Positions 44,770 through 54,133 are shown, counted from the first letter of the stretch. The stretch: DNA of 64,000 nt from Elusimicrobiota bacterium (GCA_016722575.1 JADKIY010000002.1:434001-498000), one strand, 5' to 3'. Translations and numbers: made by a program. Notes: generated by a model from the sequence alone, not told the origin.

Positions 44770-45221
44770 TGGAGGTCGCCCGCCGCAAGCGGTTGATCAC
44801 GGAGATCAACATGGTGCCGTTCATCGACATCGTGTTGGTCCTGCTGATCATCTTCATGATCCTTTCGCCCTTTCTGGCCCAAAGCCAGATTCCGGTGAAC
44901 CTGCCCCGGGCCGCCACCACCCGGCCGGGGGACGACGAAAACCCCCTTCGCCTTCGCATCACCCGGGACGGCGATTATTATCTGGGCGACAAGCGGATCC
45001 TTCGGGACGACCTGCCGGCCAAGTTGGCCGAGACGGCCCAACCGGGCCGTGCGGTCTTGATCGAAGCCGATCGGGACGTGTCTTTTAAAAACGTGGTTTT
45101 GGCCCTGGACGCGGCCCAGAAACTCAAGGCCGTCAAGGTGGGCGTGGCGGTCTTGACCGCCTCCCCCGACGACAAGACGCCGGAGGCGGTCCCCGGCGCT
45201 CCCGCCGCCGGGAATCCGTGA
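44769..45221 (+). CDS. exbD: ExbD/TolR-type subunit
   Basis: 150 residues. INMVPFIDIVLVLLIIFMIL contains the conserved membrane Asp that carries protons; the periplasmic domain includes PVNLPRAAT and AVLIEADRDVSFKNVVLALDAA. Pro/Ala tail. Translationally coupled on both sides (TGATG, GTGA). Confidence 0.93.
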   Translation: MEVARRKRLITEINMVPFIDIVLVLLIIFMILSPFLAQSQIPVNLPRAATTRPGDDENPLRLRITRDGDYYLGDKRILRDDLPAKLAETAQPGRAVLIEADRDVSFKNVVLALDAAQKLKAVKVGVAVLTASPDDKTPEAVPGAPAAGNP

Positions 45222-45964
45222 ACCGCTACCTCACCTACTCGTCCCTGATCCACGCGGCGGCCCTGGCGGTCGTCGCCTATTTTAGTTTCCAGGCGGAAAA
45301 GCCCCAAATCTATTACGGCTTCCAGTTCCTGGGCGGTCAATCGGGTTTCGGCACGGGCCAATTGGAACCCGCCCCGGCCCCGCTGGCCAATCCCCCGGCC
45401 TCCGCCGGAAAACCCGCCGAAATCCCCGTCGCCCCGCCCGATCAATCGGCCGACCCCGACCGCATCGCCCTTCCCAAGGAAGCGGAAAAGCCGACCTCCA
45501 AGAAACCGGCGGCCGAGGTCGAACCTCAGGGGAAGAACACCAAGAAGGGCAAGGGAACCAAAGACGGCCGGGGCGAAGCCTCTTTCGGCCACGGCGATTT
45601 CCAGGGCTCCAAGAGCGGCCCCGTGGGCGGCATAGGGACCTCGCTCGAAATCGGCGGCTTCGGGCCCGGCAGCGCGGGACTGCCCGTTTCCCCTTTTCCA
45701 TTCAAGTGGTACGGTGAGCTGGTTTACAAACGCCTTTGGGAGTCCTGGGACCGGGCCGACGCCGGCACCCGGGAGTGCAAAGTGGCTTTCATCATTCAAA
45801 AAGACGGTCAGGTTCGGGACGTTCGGGTTAAAAATTCCTCCGGCGACTCCTACTTCGATATGAACGCCAAGCGAGCGGTCACCGCCGCCGCCCCCTTCCC
45901 CCCCTTGCCCGACGGCTTTGAAGCCAAGGACCTCCCGGTCCTGGTCCGTTTCCGCCTGCAGTAA
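45218..45964 (+). CDS. TonB/TolA-like energy transducer
   Basis: 248 residues from GTG 45218. N-terminal anchor (YSSLIHAAALAVVAYFSF) starting with the usual SxxxH motif, a Pro/Lys-rich periplasmic spacer (EKPTSKKPAAEVEPQGKN, KKGKGTKDGRGEASF), and a TonB/TolA C-terminal domain (CKVAFIIQKDGQVRDVRVKN, SSGDSYFDMNAKRAVTAAAP, FPPLPDGF). It spans the periplasm to an outer-membrane receptor or the Tol-Pal complex. No TonB-dependent receptor gene is in the window. Confidence 0.88.
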   Translation: MNRYLTYSSLIHAAALAVVAYFSFQAEKPQIYYGFQFLGGQSGFGTGQLEPAPAPLANPPASAGKPAEIPVAPPDQSADPDRIALPKEAEKPTSKKPAAEVEPQGKNTKKGKGTKDGRGEASFGHGDFQGSKSGPVGGIGTSLEIGGFGPGSAGLPVSPFPFKWYGELVYKRLWESWDRADAGTRECKVAFIIQKDGQVRDVRVKNSSGDSYFDMNAKRAVTAAAPFPPLPDGFEAKDLPVLVRFRLQ

Positions 45965-45976
45965 TCCGAGCCTCTT

Positions 45977-47203
45977 TCAACCCGGCGGCGGGACGTCGCC
46001 CGCCGGGATTCGAACCCGAAAAGACGTTCCCGCCCCTTCCGCGCTGGTCAGGTCGATGTCCCCGTTGTGGTCGTGGACGATCTCGTGGACCAGGGATAAC
46101 CCCAGACCGGTCCCGCGCCCCACTTCTTTTGTCGTAAAAAAGGGTTCAAAGATTTTCGATCGGATCGCTTCGGGCATGCCGGTGCCGGTGTCGGCCACGG
46201 TCAATTGCCCGGCCGGTCGGCCGCCGAAGGCGACCCGGTCCGTGGACACGGTGAGGGTGCCGCCCCCCGGCATGGCGTCCATGGCGTTGTTGCAAAGGTT
46301 CAGCACGATTTGTTGGATCTGATTTTTGTTCCCCCACACCGGGACCTCGGCCTTGAGATTCCGGACCAACTCCACTTCCTTGACCCTCCCCTGGGCCACC
46401 ACCAGGGTCAAGGCCTCTTCGGTCACCGAACTTAAATCCAGGGCTTCCCGCTCCTCCGGTTTGGATTTTCGGGTGTAGATCAGAAGGTTTTGAACCAGGG
46501 CCTTGCAGCGGAGGACTTCCTTTTCAATGAAGGCCAGGGGGTGGCGGACGGATTCCTCCCCCCCCCATTGTTCCTTGAGGCCCTGGGCGAACCCCAAAAT
46601 GATCCCCAGGGGGTTGTTGATTTCGTGGGCCACGCCGCCCGCCAAACGCCCCATGGCGGACAGCTTGGCCGACTCGACGGCCGCCCTTTCCCAGCGTTTC
46701 CGGTCCGTGATGTCCCGGACGATGGCCATCAGCTCGCCGGGCCCCGACGGCACGACCCGGGCCTCGAAAAACCGCTCGACCGAGCAGACCCCGCAGGGGA
46801 TTTCCGCCGTTTTTATTTCGTTGGAGGCGGCGGCCTCCGCGATGGCCTTTTTAAGCGCCTCCGGCGAGGGGGAATCGAAGGCCTCGTGCAGGGGTCGCCC
46901 GATGATGCGCGGCAGGGGGCGGGGAAGGTTCATGGCTTCGTGAAACAAAACGTCCTGCACCGTTCCGTCGGTCAGAAGACGGAAATGAAAATCGGGCCAG
47001 GCCTGCACCATGGACCGAAGGCCCCGGTTGGCCTCCAGCAATTCCTTGGAACTGATTTCGATGGACCGCTCCAGGAGAAGCCGGTCCCGATCGAACTGCT
47101 CGTAAGCCACGTCCACCGAGGACAAGAAGGCCGCCATGTCCGGGCGGTCCTCCGGTGGCCCCCCCACGTGCCGCTTCCATTGGCGGGCGAGTAATTTGTG
47201 CAC
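45977..47203 (-). CDS. PAS-type sensor histidine kinase
   Basis: About 408 residues from GTG 47203. It starts KLLARQWKRHVGGPPEDRP, a leader typical of soluble kinases linked to FIST proteins, then a helical region, a PAS domain (RSMVQAWPDFHFRL ... LMAIVRDITDRK), HisKA with the phospho-acceptor in GGVAHEINNPLGIILGF, and HATPase with NLCNNAMDAM, VADTGTGMPEAI and GTGLGLSLVHEIV. Cytoplasmic, no membrane helix. Five bases separate it from the FIST gene stop; the three genes 50023-45977 form one operon. Confidence 0.92.
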   Translation of the reverse strand: MHKLLARQWKRHVGGPPEDRPDMAAFLSSVDVAYEQFDRDRLLLERSIEISSKELLEANRGLRSMVQAWPDFHFRLLTDGTVQDVLFHEAMNLPRPLPRIIGRPLHEAFDSPSPEALKKAIAEAAASNEIKTAEIPCGVCSVERFFEARVVPSGPGELMAIVRDITDRKRWERAAVESAKLSAMGRLAGGVAHEINNPLGIILGFAQGLKEQWGGEESVRHPLAFIEKEVLRCKALVQNLLIYTRKSKPEEREALDLSSVTEEALTLVVAQGRVKEVELVRNLKAEVPVWGNKNQIQQIVLNLCNNAMDAMPGGGTLTVSTDRVAFGGRPAGQLTVADTGTGMPEAIRSKIFEPFFTTKEVGRGTGLGLSLVHEIVHDHNGDIDLTSAEGAGTSFRVRIPAGDVPPPG

Positions 47204-47208
47204 GGCTT

Positions 47209-48351
47209 TTAAGGAATTTCGGTGAAGGTCGTGACCGTCATGGTTTGGTTGTGCAGGTCGCAGCGGGCGTCGGGCCGGAAAGGCGCGATCTCCCCGTAGG
47301 AGTAAAAGCCGACCATGACCGGCCGGGGGCCGAGAACCTCCCGAACGGCCTCCACCTCTTCCTCCACCCGTTGTTTGAGAATCCATTTTCGTCCCACGCA
47401 ACTGATGAGGAGCGCCCACTCGGCGTCCGATGATCCAAAACCCGTTATCGCGTGGCCGGCCGCCCCCTCCGCCCCGTCCACCATGCGGTCGAAATTGGCC
47501 ATCATCAACTGGGCCAGGCACCCTTCGGGCATGTCCCCCGCGAAAGTCATGGTGCCCTTTTTTTCATCCACCGCCAGCACCGATCGGACCAGGACTTCCG
47601 GATCGTCGGGCCGTTGGATCGCCAGGGGAAACAACAGCCCCGTGGCGGGCAGACCGGCGGCGTATTCCCCCAGGTAGTTCTTGTAGATCTCCAGGGCCGA
47701 TTTTCCGTCCAGGGATTCCAGGACGTTGCCGTTGGATTTGGTGATGAGCCGACGGGGGCCGAAGGTGTCCCAGCCGCCCAGAGACCCGAAACCGACCCGC
47801 AGGCGCTCGCCGTAAAATCCGACGGCCACCGCGGCCTGGGAATGAAAATCGTCCCCCAACAGGACCCCCGTTTCCTTGAAGCGGTCCCCGTCCGCCGAAA
47901 GGCCGCCCGTGACTTTGACCCCCAGGGGCAGGCCCGACATCAACCCGCGCACCAGATCGCTCCCGTTCACATGAAGGCCGTCGGAGAGGACCACGACGTG
48001 GACCAACCCCTCGGGCGGCAGTCCCGCGGCCAGGGCCTCCCCCGCCCGGCGGCTTTCGGCGGGCGAGGAGACGGGGACCAGGAAGGGGACCACCCGGCCT
48101 TTGTCCAAAGCCAGGGCGGAGGCCACCAAGGTTTCGTCCGACACGTTCACGTCGAATATCTCCCCCCCCGTGGAACAGCCCACCCGCAGGGCCCGGGGAT
48201 ACATTTCCCGGATGTCCTTGATTCGCGCGGGGTCCTTTAAGAGGGCGCCGGCCCCGAAGACAAAAACGACCTGGGCGTCCCCCGCCAGAGGCTCGGTGGA
48301 GCCCACGGACCAGCCCAAACCGAATTTCCACTGCCGACGTTCAACTCGCAC
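47209..48351 (-). CDS. FIST-domain sensory protein
   Basis: 380 residues from GTG 48351, overlapping the upstream kinase by 11 bases. FIST-N: VVFVFGAGALLKDPA, RALRVGCSTGGEIFD, VVVLSDGLHVNGSDLVRGL and VKVTGGLSADGDRF. FIST-C: KSALEIYKNYLGEYAAGLP, MTFAGDMPEGCLAQLMMAN and GPRPVMVGFYSYGEIAP, the last being the usual end. FIST is a proposed ligand-binding sensor (possibly amino acids) that works with two-component proteins. Here it is flanked by two kinases. Confidence 0.92.
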   Translation of the reverse strand: MRVERRQWKFGLGWSVGSTEPLAGDAQVVFVFGAGALLKDPARIKDIREMYPRALRVGCSTGGEIFDVNVSDETLVASALALDKGRVVPFLVPVSSPAESRRAGEALAAGLPPEGLVHVVVLSDGLHVNGSDLVRGLMSGLPLGVKVTGGLSADGDRFKETGVLLGDDFHSQAAVAVGFYGERLRVGFGSLGGWDTFGPRRLITKSNGNVLESLDGKSALEIYKNYLGEYAAGLPATGLLFPLAIQRPDDPEVLVRSVLAVDEKKGTMTFAGDMPEGCLAQLMMANFDRMVDGAEGAAGHAITGFGSSDAEWALLISCVGRKWILKQRVEEEVEAVREVLGPRPVMVGFYSYGEIAPFRPDARCDLHNQTMTVTTFTEIP

Positions 48352-50023
48352 GAAGCGCCTCCGGGGCCTTGGTTTGGTCTTCCAGAGCGGGGAAGAGGAA
48401 CCGAAATTCCGCCCCGGCCCCGGGGCGGCTTTCCACGCGGATCTCTCCCTCGTGCTCTTTCACGATTCCCAGGGAAATCGATAGTCCCAACCCGGTCCCC
48501 TGCCCCGGTTTCTTGGTGGTGAAAAAGGGGTCGAAAATCTTCGCCTGGATCTCGGACGGAATGCCGCACCCCGTGTCCCGAAAAGCGACCGCGGCCTTGT
48601 TCCCCTCCCGTCCGACGGTCACGGTGAGCGCTCCCCCGGGCCTCCCCTCCATGGACTGCCGGGCGTTGGTGGCGGCGTTTAAAAACACCTGGTGCAGTTG
48701 GTCCGGATCGGCGTTCACCCGGGGAGTCTCCGGGTCGTAGGCGGCGTCGATGGTCAGGCCCTCCTTTAAAAAATCCCCCCGGACCAGCCGAAGGACGCAA
48801 TCCACGACCCCGGCCAAATCCGTCGGGGTTTTTCGGGGCTCGGATTTCCGGCTGAAATCCAGGAGCGACTGAACGATATTGGCGCAACGCTGGCTCTGCC
48901 GGAGAATCATTTCGACGTCTTCCCGTTGATCCGAACTCATTCCGCCGCCCTCCAACAGGAATTGCGCCATGCCGATCACGGTCGACAAGGGGTTGTTGAG
49001 CTCGTGGCCCACCCCGGCCGAGAGCACGCCCAGGGCCGCCATTTTTTCCGATTGAATGAGCTGGGCCTGGGTGTTCCTCAAATCCGTGTAGGCCGTTTTG
49101 AGTTCCTCCACGTGGCCTTCCAGTTTTTTGTAGAGCCGCGCGTTATAAACCGCCTGGGCGATCTGGGAACCGAGGATGGTCATGCTGAAGAGGGAGGACC
49201 CCGAAAACGGGTCTTCCCGCTTTGTGCGGTTCGCGTTGAGAACGCCGAGCAATTCCCCTTCCAAGACCAGCGGATAGACGATGGAGGATTTTATGTCCCG
49301 CTGAACGCGAAGGTCGGCAAAACGCGGGTCCTGCCAGAGGGCTCCCGAAATCAGGACCGGCTCGCGCCATTGGGCGGCCCGTCCATCGACCCCTTCCCCC
49401 AGCCGAATCTCCACCCCCCGGCGGTGATCCTCGGGCAGGCCGGTGGAGGCTTCCAGTCGCAGCTTGCCCGTGTCGTCCACCAACATCAGGGAAGCGTCGT
49501 CCGCCCCCAAAATTTTGACCGTCCATTCCATGATGGCCGGAAGGAGGGTGTCCAATTTGACGGATTTAAAAACCTCCTTGCTGGCTTCATACACTCCCAC
49601 CATGGCCCGGAGTTCCCCCTTTTCCAGGGCTTTTTCCACCAGGGCCAACAGTTCGGGGAGGTTGTAGGGTTTTTGAATGAAGTCGTAGGCGCCCTTTTTC
49701 ATGGCCGCCACGGCCGTTTCGACGGTTCCGTAACCCGTGGTGATGATGAATTCAGTGGCGGGGGAGTCTCTTTTGAGGGCTTCCAGGAACTCCAGGCCCC
49801 CCATCTTCGGCATCTTCACGTCCGATATGACCAGCTGGAATTCGTTCCGGCGGCATTGCTCCAAGGCTTCCAGCCCGTTTTCGGCCGTGGTCACCCGGTG
49901 CCCGCGCTTGGACAATTCCAAGGAAAGGAGCGCCCGGAACCCGGGCTCGTCGTCCACGACCAAAATTTGGTGTTGGATGATTTTTGCGAATGGGGAGGCC
50001 TCCCCGGCCGGTGGTAAACCCAT
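48341..50023 (-). CDS. Receiver-GAF-histidine kinase hybrid
   Basis: 560 residues. Receiver domain first (ILVVDDEPGFRALL, acceptor Asp in QLVISDVKMPKMGG, Lys in FIQKPYNLPE), then GAF (MEWTVKILGADDASLMLVDD ... GEGVDGRAAQW ... YPLVLEGELLGVLNANR), then HisKA (GVGHELNNPLSTVIGM) and HATPase (NAATNARQSM, DTGCGIPSEI, GTGLGLSISLGIV). Such receiver-first kinases are driven by another kinase and pass the signal on. Ribosome site AGGAGGGG before ATG 50023. First gene of the kinase-FIST-kinase operon, divergent from kimA. Confidence 0.92.
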   Translation of the reverse strand: MGLPPAGEASPFAKIIQHQILVVDDEPGFRALLSLELSKRGHRVTTAENGLEALEQCRRNEFQLVISDVKMPKMGGLEFLEALKRDSPATEFIITTGYGTVETAVAAMKKGAYDFIQKPYNLPELLALVEKALEKGELRAMVGVYEASKEVFKSVKLDTLLPAIMEWTVKILGADDASLMLVDDTGKLRLEASTGLPEDHRRGVEIRLGEGVDGRAAQWREPVLISGALWQDPRFADLRVQRDIKSSIVYPLVLEGELLGVLNANRTKREDPFSGSSLFSMTILGSQIAQAVYNARLYKKLEGHVEELKTAYTDLRNTQAQLIQSEKMAALGVLSAGVGHELNNPLSTVIGMAQFLLEGGGMSSDQREDVEMILRQSQRCANIVQSLLDFSRKSEPRKTPTDLAGVVDCVLRLVRGDFLKEGLTIDAAYDPETPRVNADPDQLHQVFLNAATNARQSMEGRPGGALTVTVGREGNKAAVAFRDTGCGIPSEIQAKIFDPFFTTKKPGQGTGLGLSISLGIVKEHEGEIRVESRPGAGAEFRFLFPALEDQTKAPEALRAS

Positions 50024-50155
50024 CGTCCCCTCCTGGTCCCGTCAACTATCCTATACATTATCGGCATCAACACCCGCCCCTGCATTGCAAACCCCAGGTG
50101 GGGTTAAAACGGTCTTTCAGGCTTGCACGCTTCGGCCCGCGAATCCCGGATGCCC

Positions 50156-50183
50156 TTGACAGGGGGGGCGGATTTAGTAATAT
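50156..50183 (+). promoter_or_regulatory. Promoter of the kimA operon
   Basis: Consensus TTGACA at 50156-50161, 16-base spacer, TAATAT at 50178-50183. Transcription would start near 50189, just before the first leader hairpin. Confidence 0.7.
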
Positions 50184-50190
50184 TCAGCTC

Positions 50191-50252
50191 GCCTCCAAGG
50201 TCGGGGGCTCACCATCGTTGACGGACATTACAGGGCTGTAATTCGGACCGTC
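50191..50252 (+). promoter_or_regulatory. ANTAR-type dual-hairpin leader of kimA
   Basis: Hairpin 1: six-pair stem 50191-50196 / 50203-50208 with loop AAGGTC. Hairpin 2: ATTAC/GTAAT (50227-50231 / 50238-50242) with loop AGGGCT, capped outside by GACGG/CCGTC (50220-50224 / 50248-50252). Both six-base loops have A at 1 and G at 4, the ANTAR recognition rule. The outer stem shares bases 50249-50252 with the terminator's left arm, so the two cannot form together. The linker between hairpins is long (18 bases). Confidence 0.7.
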
Positions 50253-50296
50253 TCGCTCCCTTAATGCTTTATTTAATGGAGCGAGGCGTTTTTTTT
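50249..50296 (+). terminator. Leader terminator (attenuator) of kimA
   Basis: Eleven-pair stem 50249-50259 / 50278-50288 with one G-U pair, 18-base loop, then eight T (50289-50296). It lies between the promoter and the ATG at 50318, so it would block kimA unless prevented. Confidence 0.85.
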
Positions 50297-50317
50297 AGAC
50301 CCTCGGAGTTTCTGAAA

Positions 50318-52282
50318 ATGATTGAAAGACTTAAGGAATGGATATTTGGGCGGCCAAAAAATCCCCTGGACCCCCACGTATTTCACAATATCTCCCTTAT
50401 CGCGTTCTTTGCCTGGGTGGGACTGGGAGCGGACGGCCTTTCCTCTTCCTGTTACGGCCCCGAAGAAGCCTTCCGCGCCCTCGGCCAATACACTCATTTG
50501 GCCATCCCCCTGGCCCTGGCGGTCGGCGCCACGGTCTTCATACTGTCGGCCAGTTATTCCCAGATTATTGAGTATTTCCCCACCGGGGGCGGAGGCTACC
50601 TGGTCGCCTCAAAACTCATCGGCCCTTTGCCCGGCCTTATTTCCGGGTGCGCCCTCCTTGTGGATTACATCCTAACGGTGGCCATTTCCATCGCCTCCAG
50701 CATGGACGCTATTTTCAGCTTTATACCTCACGACCTTCACCAGTATAAATTCGCCGCCACTTTGGTCTTTCTCCTCATTTTGGTTACCCTTAACCTCCGG
50801 GGGATCAAAGAATCGGTTCAAATCCTGACCCCCATTTTCGTCACCTTCGTCATTACGCACACCGTCATCATTGTTTACGCCATTTTCTCCCACGGCACCC
50901 AGTTGCCGGCCCTGGTCGGCGACACCCTGGCCGAAACCCGTCAAGGCATTCAAACGGTCGGATTCTTGGCCATGTCGGGAATTTTTCTTCGGGCCTTCTG
51001 CTTGGGGGGCGGAACGTTTACGGGGATTGAAGCCGTTTCCAACGGTCTCCAGATCCTACGGGAACCCCGGGTGAAAACCGGCAAACGAACCATGAAGTAC
51101 ATGGCCTTCTCCCTGGCCTTCACCGCCGGGGGAATATTGATCAGCTACGTCTTAAATGGCGTCGCCCAAACCCCCGGGCAAACGCTAAATGCCGTTCTCA
51201 TCGGGGGCATAACGGAGACATGGCCTTTGGGTCACGCCTTCTTGTTGGTGACCCTTTTATCCGAGGGGGCGCTTTTGATCGTGGCGGCCCAGGCGGGGTT
51301 CCTGGACGGCCCCCGGGTCATGTCCAATATGGCCATTGACAGTTGGCTCCCCCGCCGGTTCACCAACTTGTCGGACCGATTGGTCATTAAGGACGGCGTC
51401 CTGGTCATCGGCCTCTCCGCCCTGGCCATGTTGATTTACACCAAAGCCGCTGTGGGCCTCCTGGTCGTCATGTACAGCATCAACGTGTTCCTCACCTTTT
51501 CCCTATCCCAAGCGGGCATGGTCCGCCACTGGGTTCGGGACCGGGGCGATGGGTGGCCCCGCAAACTGGCCGTCAACGTCACCGGATTGATTCTCACTTT
51601 GGGGATTTTAATCGTGACCGTGTTTATTAAGTTCCGCGAGGGCGGCTGGGTGACCTTGGTCATCACCGGCGTCATCGTGGCCTTCTGCCTCTGGGTCAAC
51701 CACCATTACCGGGACACCGCCAAGGCCCTCCACCATCTGGACGAAATTTTGACCCAGATCCCCCTCCCCGAAGAAACGCCGGTGGTCAAAAAGATCGTCG
51801 GGAAACCCGCCGCCATTTTGATGGTCAACGGCTACAACGGCATGGGGATCCACTCCTTTTTGGCGATCCACCGCCTCTTCCCGGGGCACTTCAAGAATTT
51901 TGTTTTCCTGGCCGTCGGGGTGATCGACTCCGACCGGTTCAAAGGCACCGCCGAAATCGACAATTTGCGCCGGTCCATTCAGGCCGACCTCGATAAATAC
52001 GTCCACCTGGCCAACAAGATGGGCCTCTACGCCGAAAGCAAAATGATGTTGGAAACCGACGTCATCGACGGCCTTCTCCAGCTCTGCGAAAACGCCACCC
52101 AGGAATGGCCAAAAAAAGTGTTCTTCATGGGCCAATTGGCCTTCGAAGGCGAAACCTTCTGGACGCGGTTCCTCCACAACCGGACCTCTTTTGTGCTTCA
52201 GCGACGCCTCTTATTTAACGGCCTCCAAGCCGTCATTCTGCCCATCCGAGTCCGCCTGAAACAGGCCGTGCTCCCAAAATAA
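50318..52282 (+). CDS. kimA: KimA-type potassium importer (APC superfamily)
   Basis: About 654 residues from ATG 50318 (CGGAG ribosome site; the frame is open further up but runs through the terminator). Twelve helices then a cytoplasmic domain. Close correspondence with Bacillus KimA (YdaO): FPTGGGGYLVASKLIGPLPG, GCALLVDYILTVAISIASSM, TFTGIEAVSNGLQIL, FLTFSLSQAGMVRHW, and near the C-terminus FLHNRTSFVLQRRLLFNG. Bacillus KimA is a high-affinity K+/H+ symporter, there under a c-di-AMP riboswitch. No such riboswitch is seen here; the leader instead has an ANTAR-like attenuator. Eleven bases before the antiporter gene. Confidence 0.88.
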   Translation: MIERLKEWIFGRPKNPLDPHVFHNISLIAFFAWVGLGADGLSSSCYGPEEAFRALGQYTHLAIPLALAVGATVFILSASYSQIIEYFPTGGGGYLVASKLIGPLPGLISGCALLVDYILTVAISIASSMDAIFSFIPHDLHQYKFAATLVFLLILVTLNLRGIKESVQILTPIFVTFVITHTVIIVYAIFSHGTQLPALVGDTLAETRQGIQTVGFLAMSGIFLRAFCLGGGTFTGIEAVSNGLQILREPRVKTGKRTMKYMAFSLAFTAGGILISYVLNGVAQTPGQTLNAVLIGGITETWPLGHAFLLVTLLSEGALLIVAAQAGFLDGPRVMSNMAIDSWLPRRFTNLSDRLVIKDGVLVIGLSALAMLIYTKAAVGLLVVMYSINVFLTFSLSQAGMVRHWVRDRGDGWPRKLAVNVTGLILTLGILIVTVFIKFREGGWVTLVITGVIVAFCLWVNHHYRDTAKALHHLDEILTQIPLPEETPVVKKIVGKPAAILMVNGYNGMGIHSFLAIHRLFPGHFKNFVFLAVGVIDSDRFKGTAEIDNLRRSIQADLDKYVHLANKMGLYAESKMMLETDVIDGLLQLCENATQEWPKKVFFMGQLAFEGETFWTRFLHNRTSFVLQRRLLFNGLQAVILPIRVRLKQAVLPK

Positions 52283-52293
52283 ACGGAGATCCC

Positions 52294-54108
52294 ATGTCCG
52301 ACACGCCCGACATCGTCCAACTATCCGCTAAAAAATTCCTCTGGGCTTGCGCGGCTCTTTCCGCCGCCATCGTCCTCCCCGGGCGTCCCCTGCCCGCCTG
52401 GGTATTGGGAGCGGAAGTCTTCGCGACCATCATCGCCCTTTTCGTCACGGGGTCCATCCGTTACCGTTTGGACAAAAACGCCCTCACTTACGGGGCCGGG
52501 CTGGTGGTCGCCGCCAGCTTTTGGACCCTCTGGAACCCCGGGGTCCGCGCCGCCGCCCTGGCCCAAGCGCAACCTTTGGGCGCAACCCTTTGGGACGTGG
52601 CTCAGAAACACTTTTTGACCTTTGGCGGGCTGGACGACCTGATCCACCTGGACACCATGCTGTTTATCCTGGGTTTGACTTTTTTTGTGGCGGTCATCGC
52701 CCAGACCCGGTTGCTGGAAACCGCGAGTTTCGGCGTCCTGGCTAAAACAAAAGGCCGTCTGGTGCCCACGATCGCCGCCTTGACGGCCATGGTGTCCGTC
52801 GCCTCGGGGGTCTTGGACGGGGTGTCCATGATCGGATTGATGATCCGAACCCTGGTCATTCTCCTTTTCATGGCCAAGATCAAGGACGAGGCCGTCATCT
52901 ACGCCGTCATGGTCTCCACCGTCGTCACGACGGTGTGCGGCATGTGGCTGGCCTACGGGGAGCCGCCCAACCTCATCATGAAGTCCAACCTGCATCCCCA
53001 CCTGGACAACGCCTTCTTTCTGCGCTACTGCCTGCCGGCGGCCGTCGGCTCCTACCTCATCGTCTTTTGGAACGTTCGAAAACGCCTGGCGGGCAAGACC
53101 GTGGATTTGGCCCGGCTGGACATCCTGGACCAGCACATCGCCGACGTTCGGTTTTTGCAGGTCACCCGCCACGGCGAAACCCTGACCCCCGTGGAATTCG
53201 CCGAAGCCCACCGGGCGGAGCTGGGCTCCCACGCCGACGCCGTGATCAAGCGCCTTCACCAGGGCGTTCCCCTGGGCGAATCCCTGGTGAACGAGCATCT
53301 CCCTCGGGAGAAACGGCTTCCCCTTCTGGAAAAATTCATTGATTCGACTTTGGCCCCGACGCTCGATGATTACTACGTACACATCTATGGCCGAAACGAC
53401 CACCACGCGCGCGGCGCGGTGGAGAAACTTGGGGCCGCTCTGGACCGGGTTCGGTCCCGCCGCGTGACGGCCCAGCGGGTGGGCGGGGCGTCGTTTCTCC
53501 TTTTTGTGGGCCTTCTGATCGGCCACGCGGTCAATCACAAAATTCCCCTCTTCGCGGCGTCCATGGCCGGGTTCGCGGCGGCGTTTTTGGGGATCGCCGC
53601 CCTCCCACGAATGCGGCGCCTGGCGCTCAAAGAGGCCTGGCACGAGTACAAGGAATATTTCTTCCTCCTTCCCCTGTTCATGTCCATTTCCCTTCTTCAA
53701 AAATCGGGCTTCTTCGACATCATCGGTCACTTGCTGCACCGGGGCATTGAAGTGCTGGGCCCCTCGCACGTGGCCTACGGCCAATTCGCCTTCGCCACAG
53801 TGCTCTCGGCCCTCCTGGACAACAACGTCGTGGCCGATTTCGCCGGCCGGGCCCTTCAGGGCTTGGAAGCCCACCTGATCCACCTCTTTGCCATGGCCCA
53901 AATCGCCGGCTACGCCCTGGGGGGGTGCTGGACCCACGTGGGTTCCGCCCAGTCGGTGGTGGCTTACGCTTTTATTCAAAAGGAAATCGATCCCCGCTAC
54001 ACCCCCTTCCAATGGATCAAGGCCATGACACCGGTCATTCTCGAGATCGCGGTGTGGATGTCCATTGTCGTCTACGGCGAGGGATTGATGCTTCAGTGGC
54101 TGGGTTGA
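52294..54108 (+). CDS. Ion-transporter superfamily antiporter (ArsB/NhaD/CitM-like)
   Basis: 604 residues, two membrane halves of about six helices joined by a soluble segment (about residues 265-390, containing RLDILDQHIADVRFLQVTRH and YVHIYGRNDHHARG). Landmarks: DTMLFILGLTFFVAVIAQTR, ASGVLDGVSMIGLMIRTLVI, WLAYGEPPNLIMKSNLHPH and VLSALLDNNVVADFAGRAL. These helix-breaking motifs with Asp/Asn are of the NhaD/ArsB type; Na+/H+ exchange is the likely role beside a K+ importer, but anion transport is not excluded. AACGGAGAT is the ribosome site. Second gene of the kimA operon. Confidence 0.8.
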   Translation: MSDTPDIVQLSAKKFLWACAALSAAIVLPGRPLPAWVLGAEVFATIIALFVTGSIRYRLDKNALTYGAGLVVAASFWTLWNPGVRAAALAQAQPLGATLWDVAQKHFLTFGGLDDLIHLDTMLFILGLTFFVAVIAQTRLLETASFGVLAKTKGRLVPTIAALTAMVSVASGVLDGVSMIGLMIRTLVILLFMAKIKDEAVIYAVMVSTVVTTVCGMWLAYGEPPNLIMKSNLHPHLDNAFFLRYCLPAAVGSYLIVFWNVRKRLAGKTVDLARLDILDQHIADVRFLQVTRHGETLTPVEFAEAHRAELGSHADAVIKRLHQGVPLGESLVNEHLPREKRLPLLEKFIDSTLAPTLDDYYVHIYGRNDHHARGAVEKLGAALDRVRSRRVTAQRVGGASFLLFVGLLIGHAVNHKIPLFAASMAGFAAAFLGIAALPRMRRLALKEAWHEYKEYFFLLPLFMSISLLQKSGFFDIIGHLLHRGIEVLGPSHVAYGQFAFATVLSALLDNNVVADFAGRALQGLEAHLIHLFAMAQIAGYALGGCWTHVGSAQSVVAYAFIQKEIDPRYTPFQWIKAMTPVILEIAVWMSIVVYGEGLMLQWLG

Positions 54109-54133
54109 CCACCGCCCGTCGGTAAAAAAGCCG

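Noticed and set aside
50187..50300. c-di-AMP (ydaO) riboswitch upstream of kimA
   Set aside because: The region between promoter and terminator is too short and lacks the conserved core I would expect; the dual hairpins explain it better.
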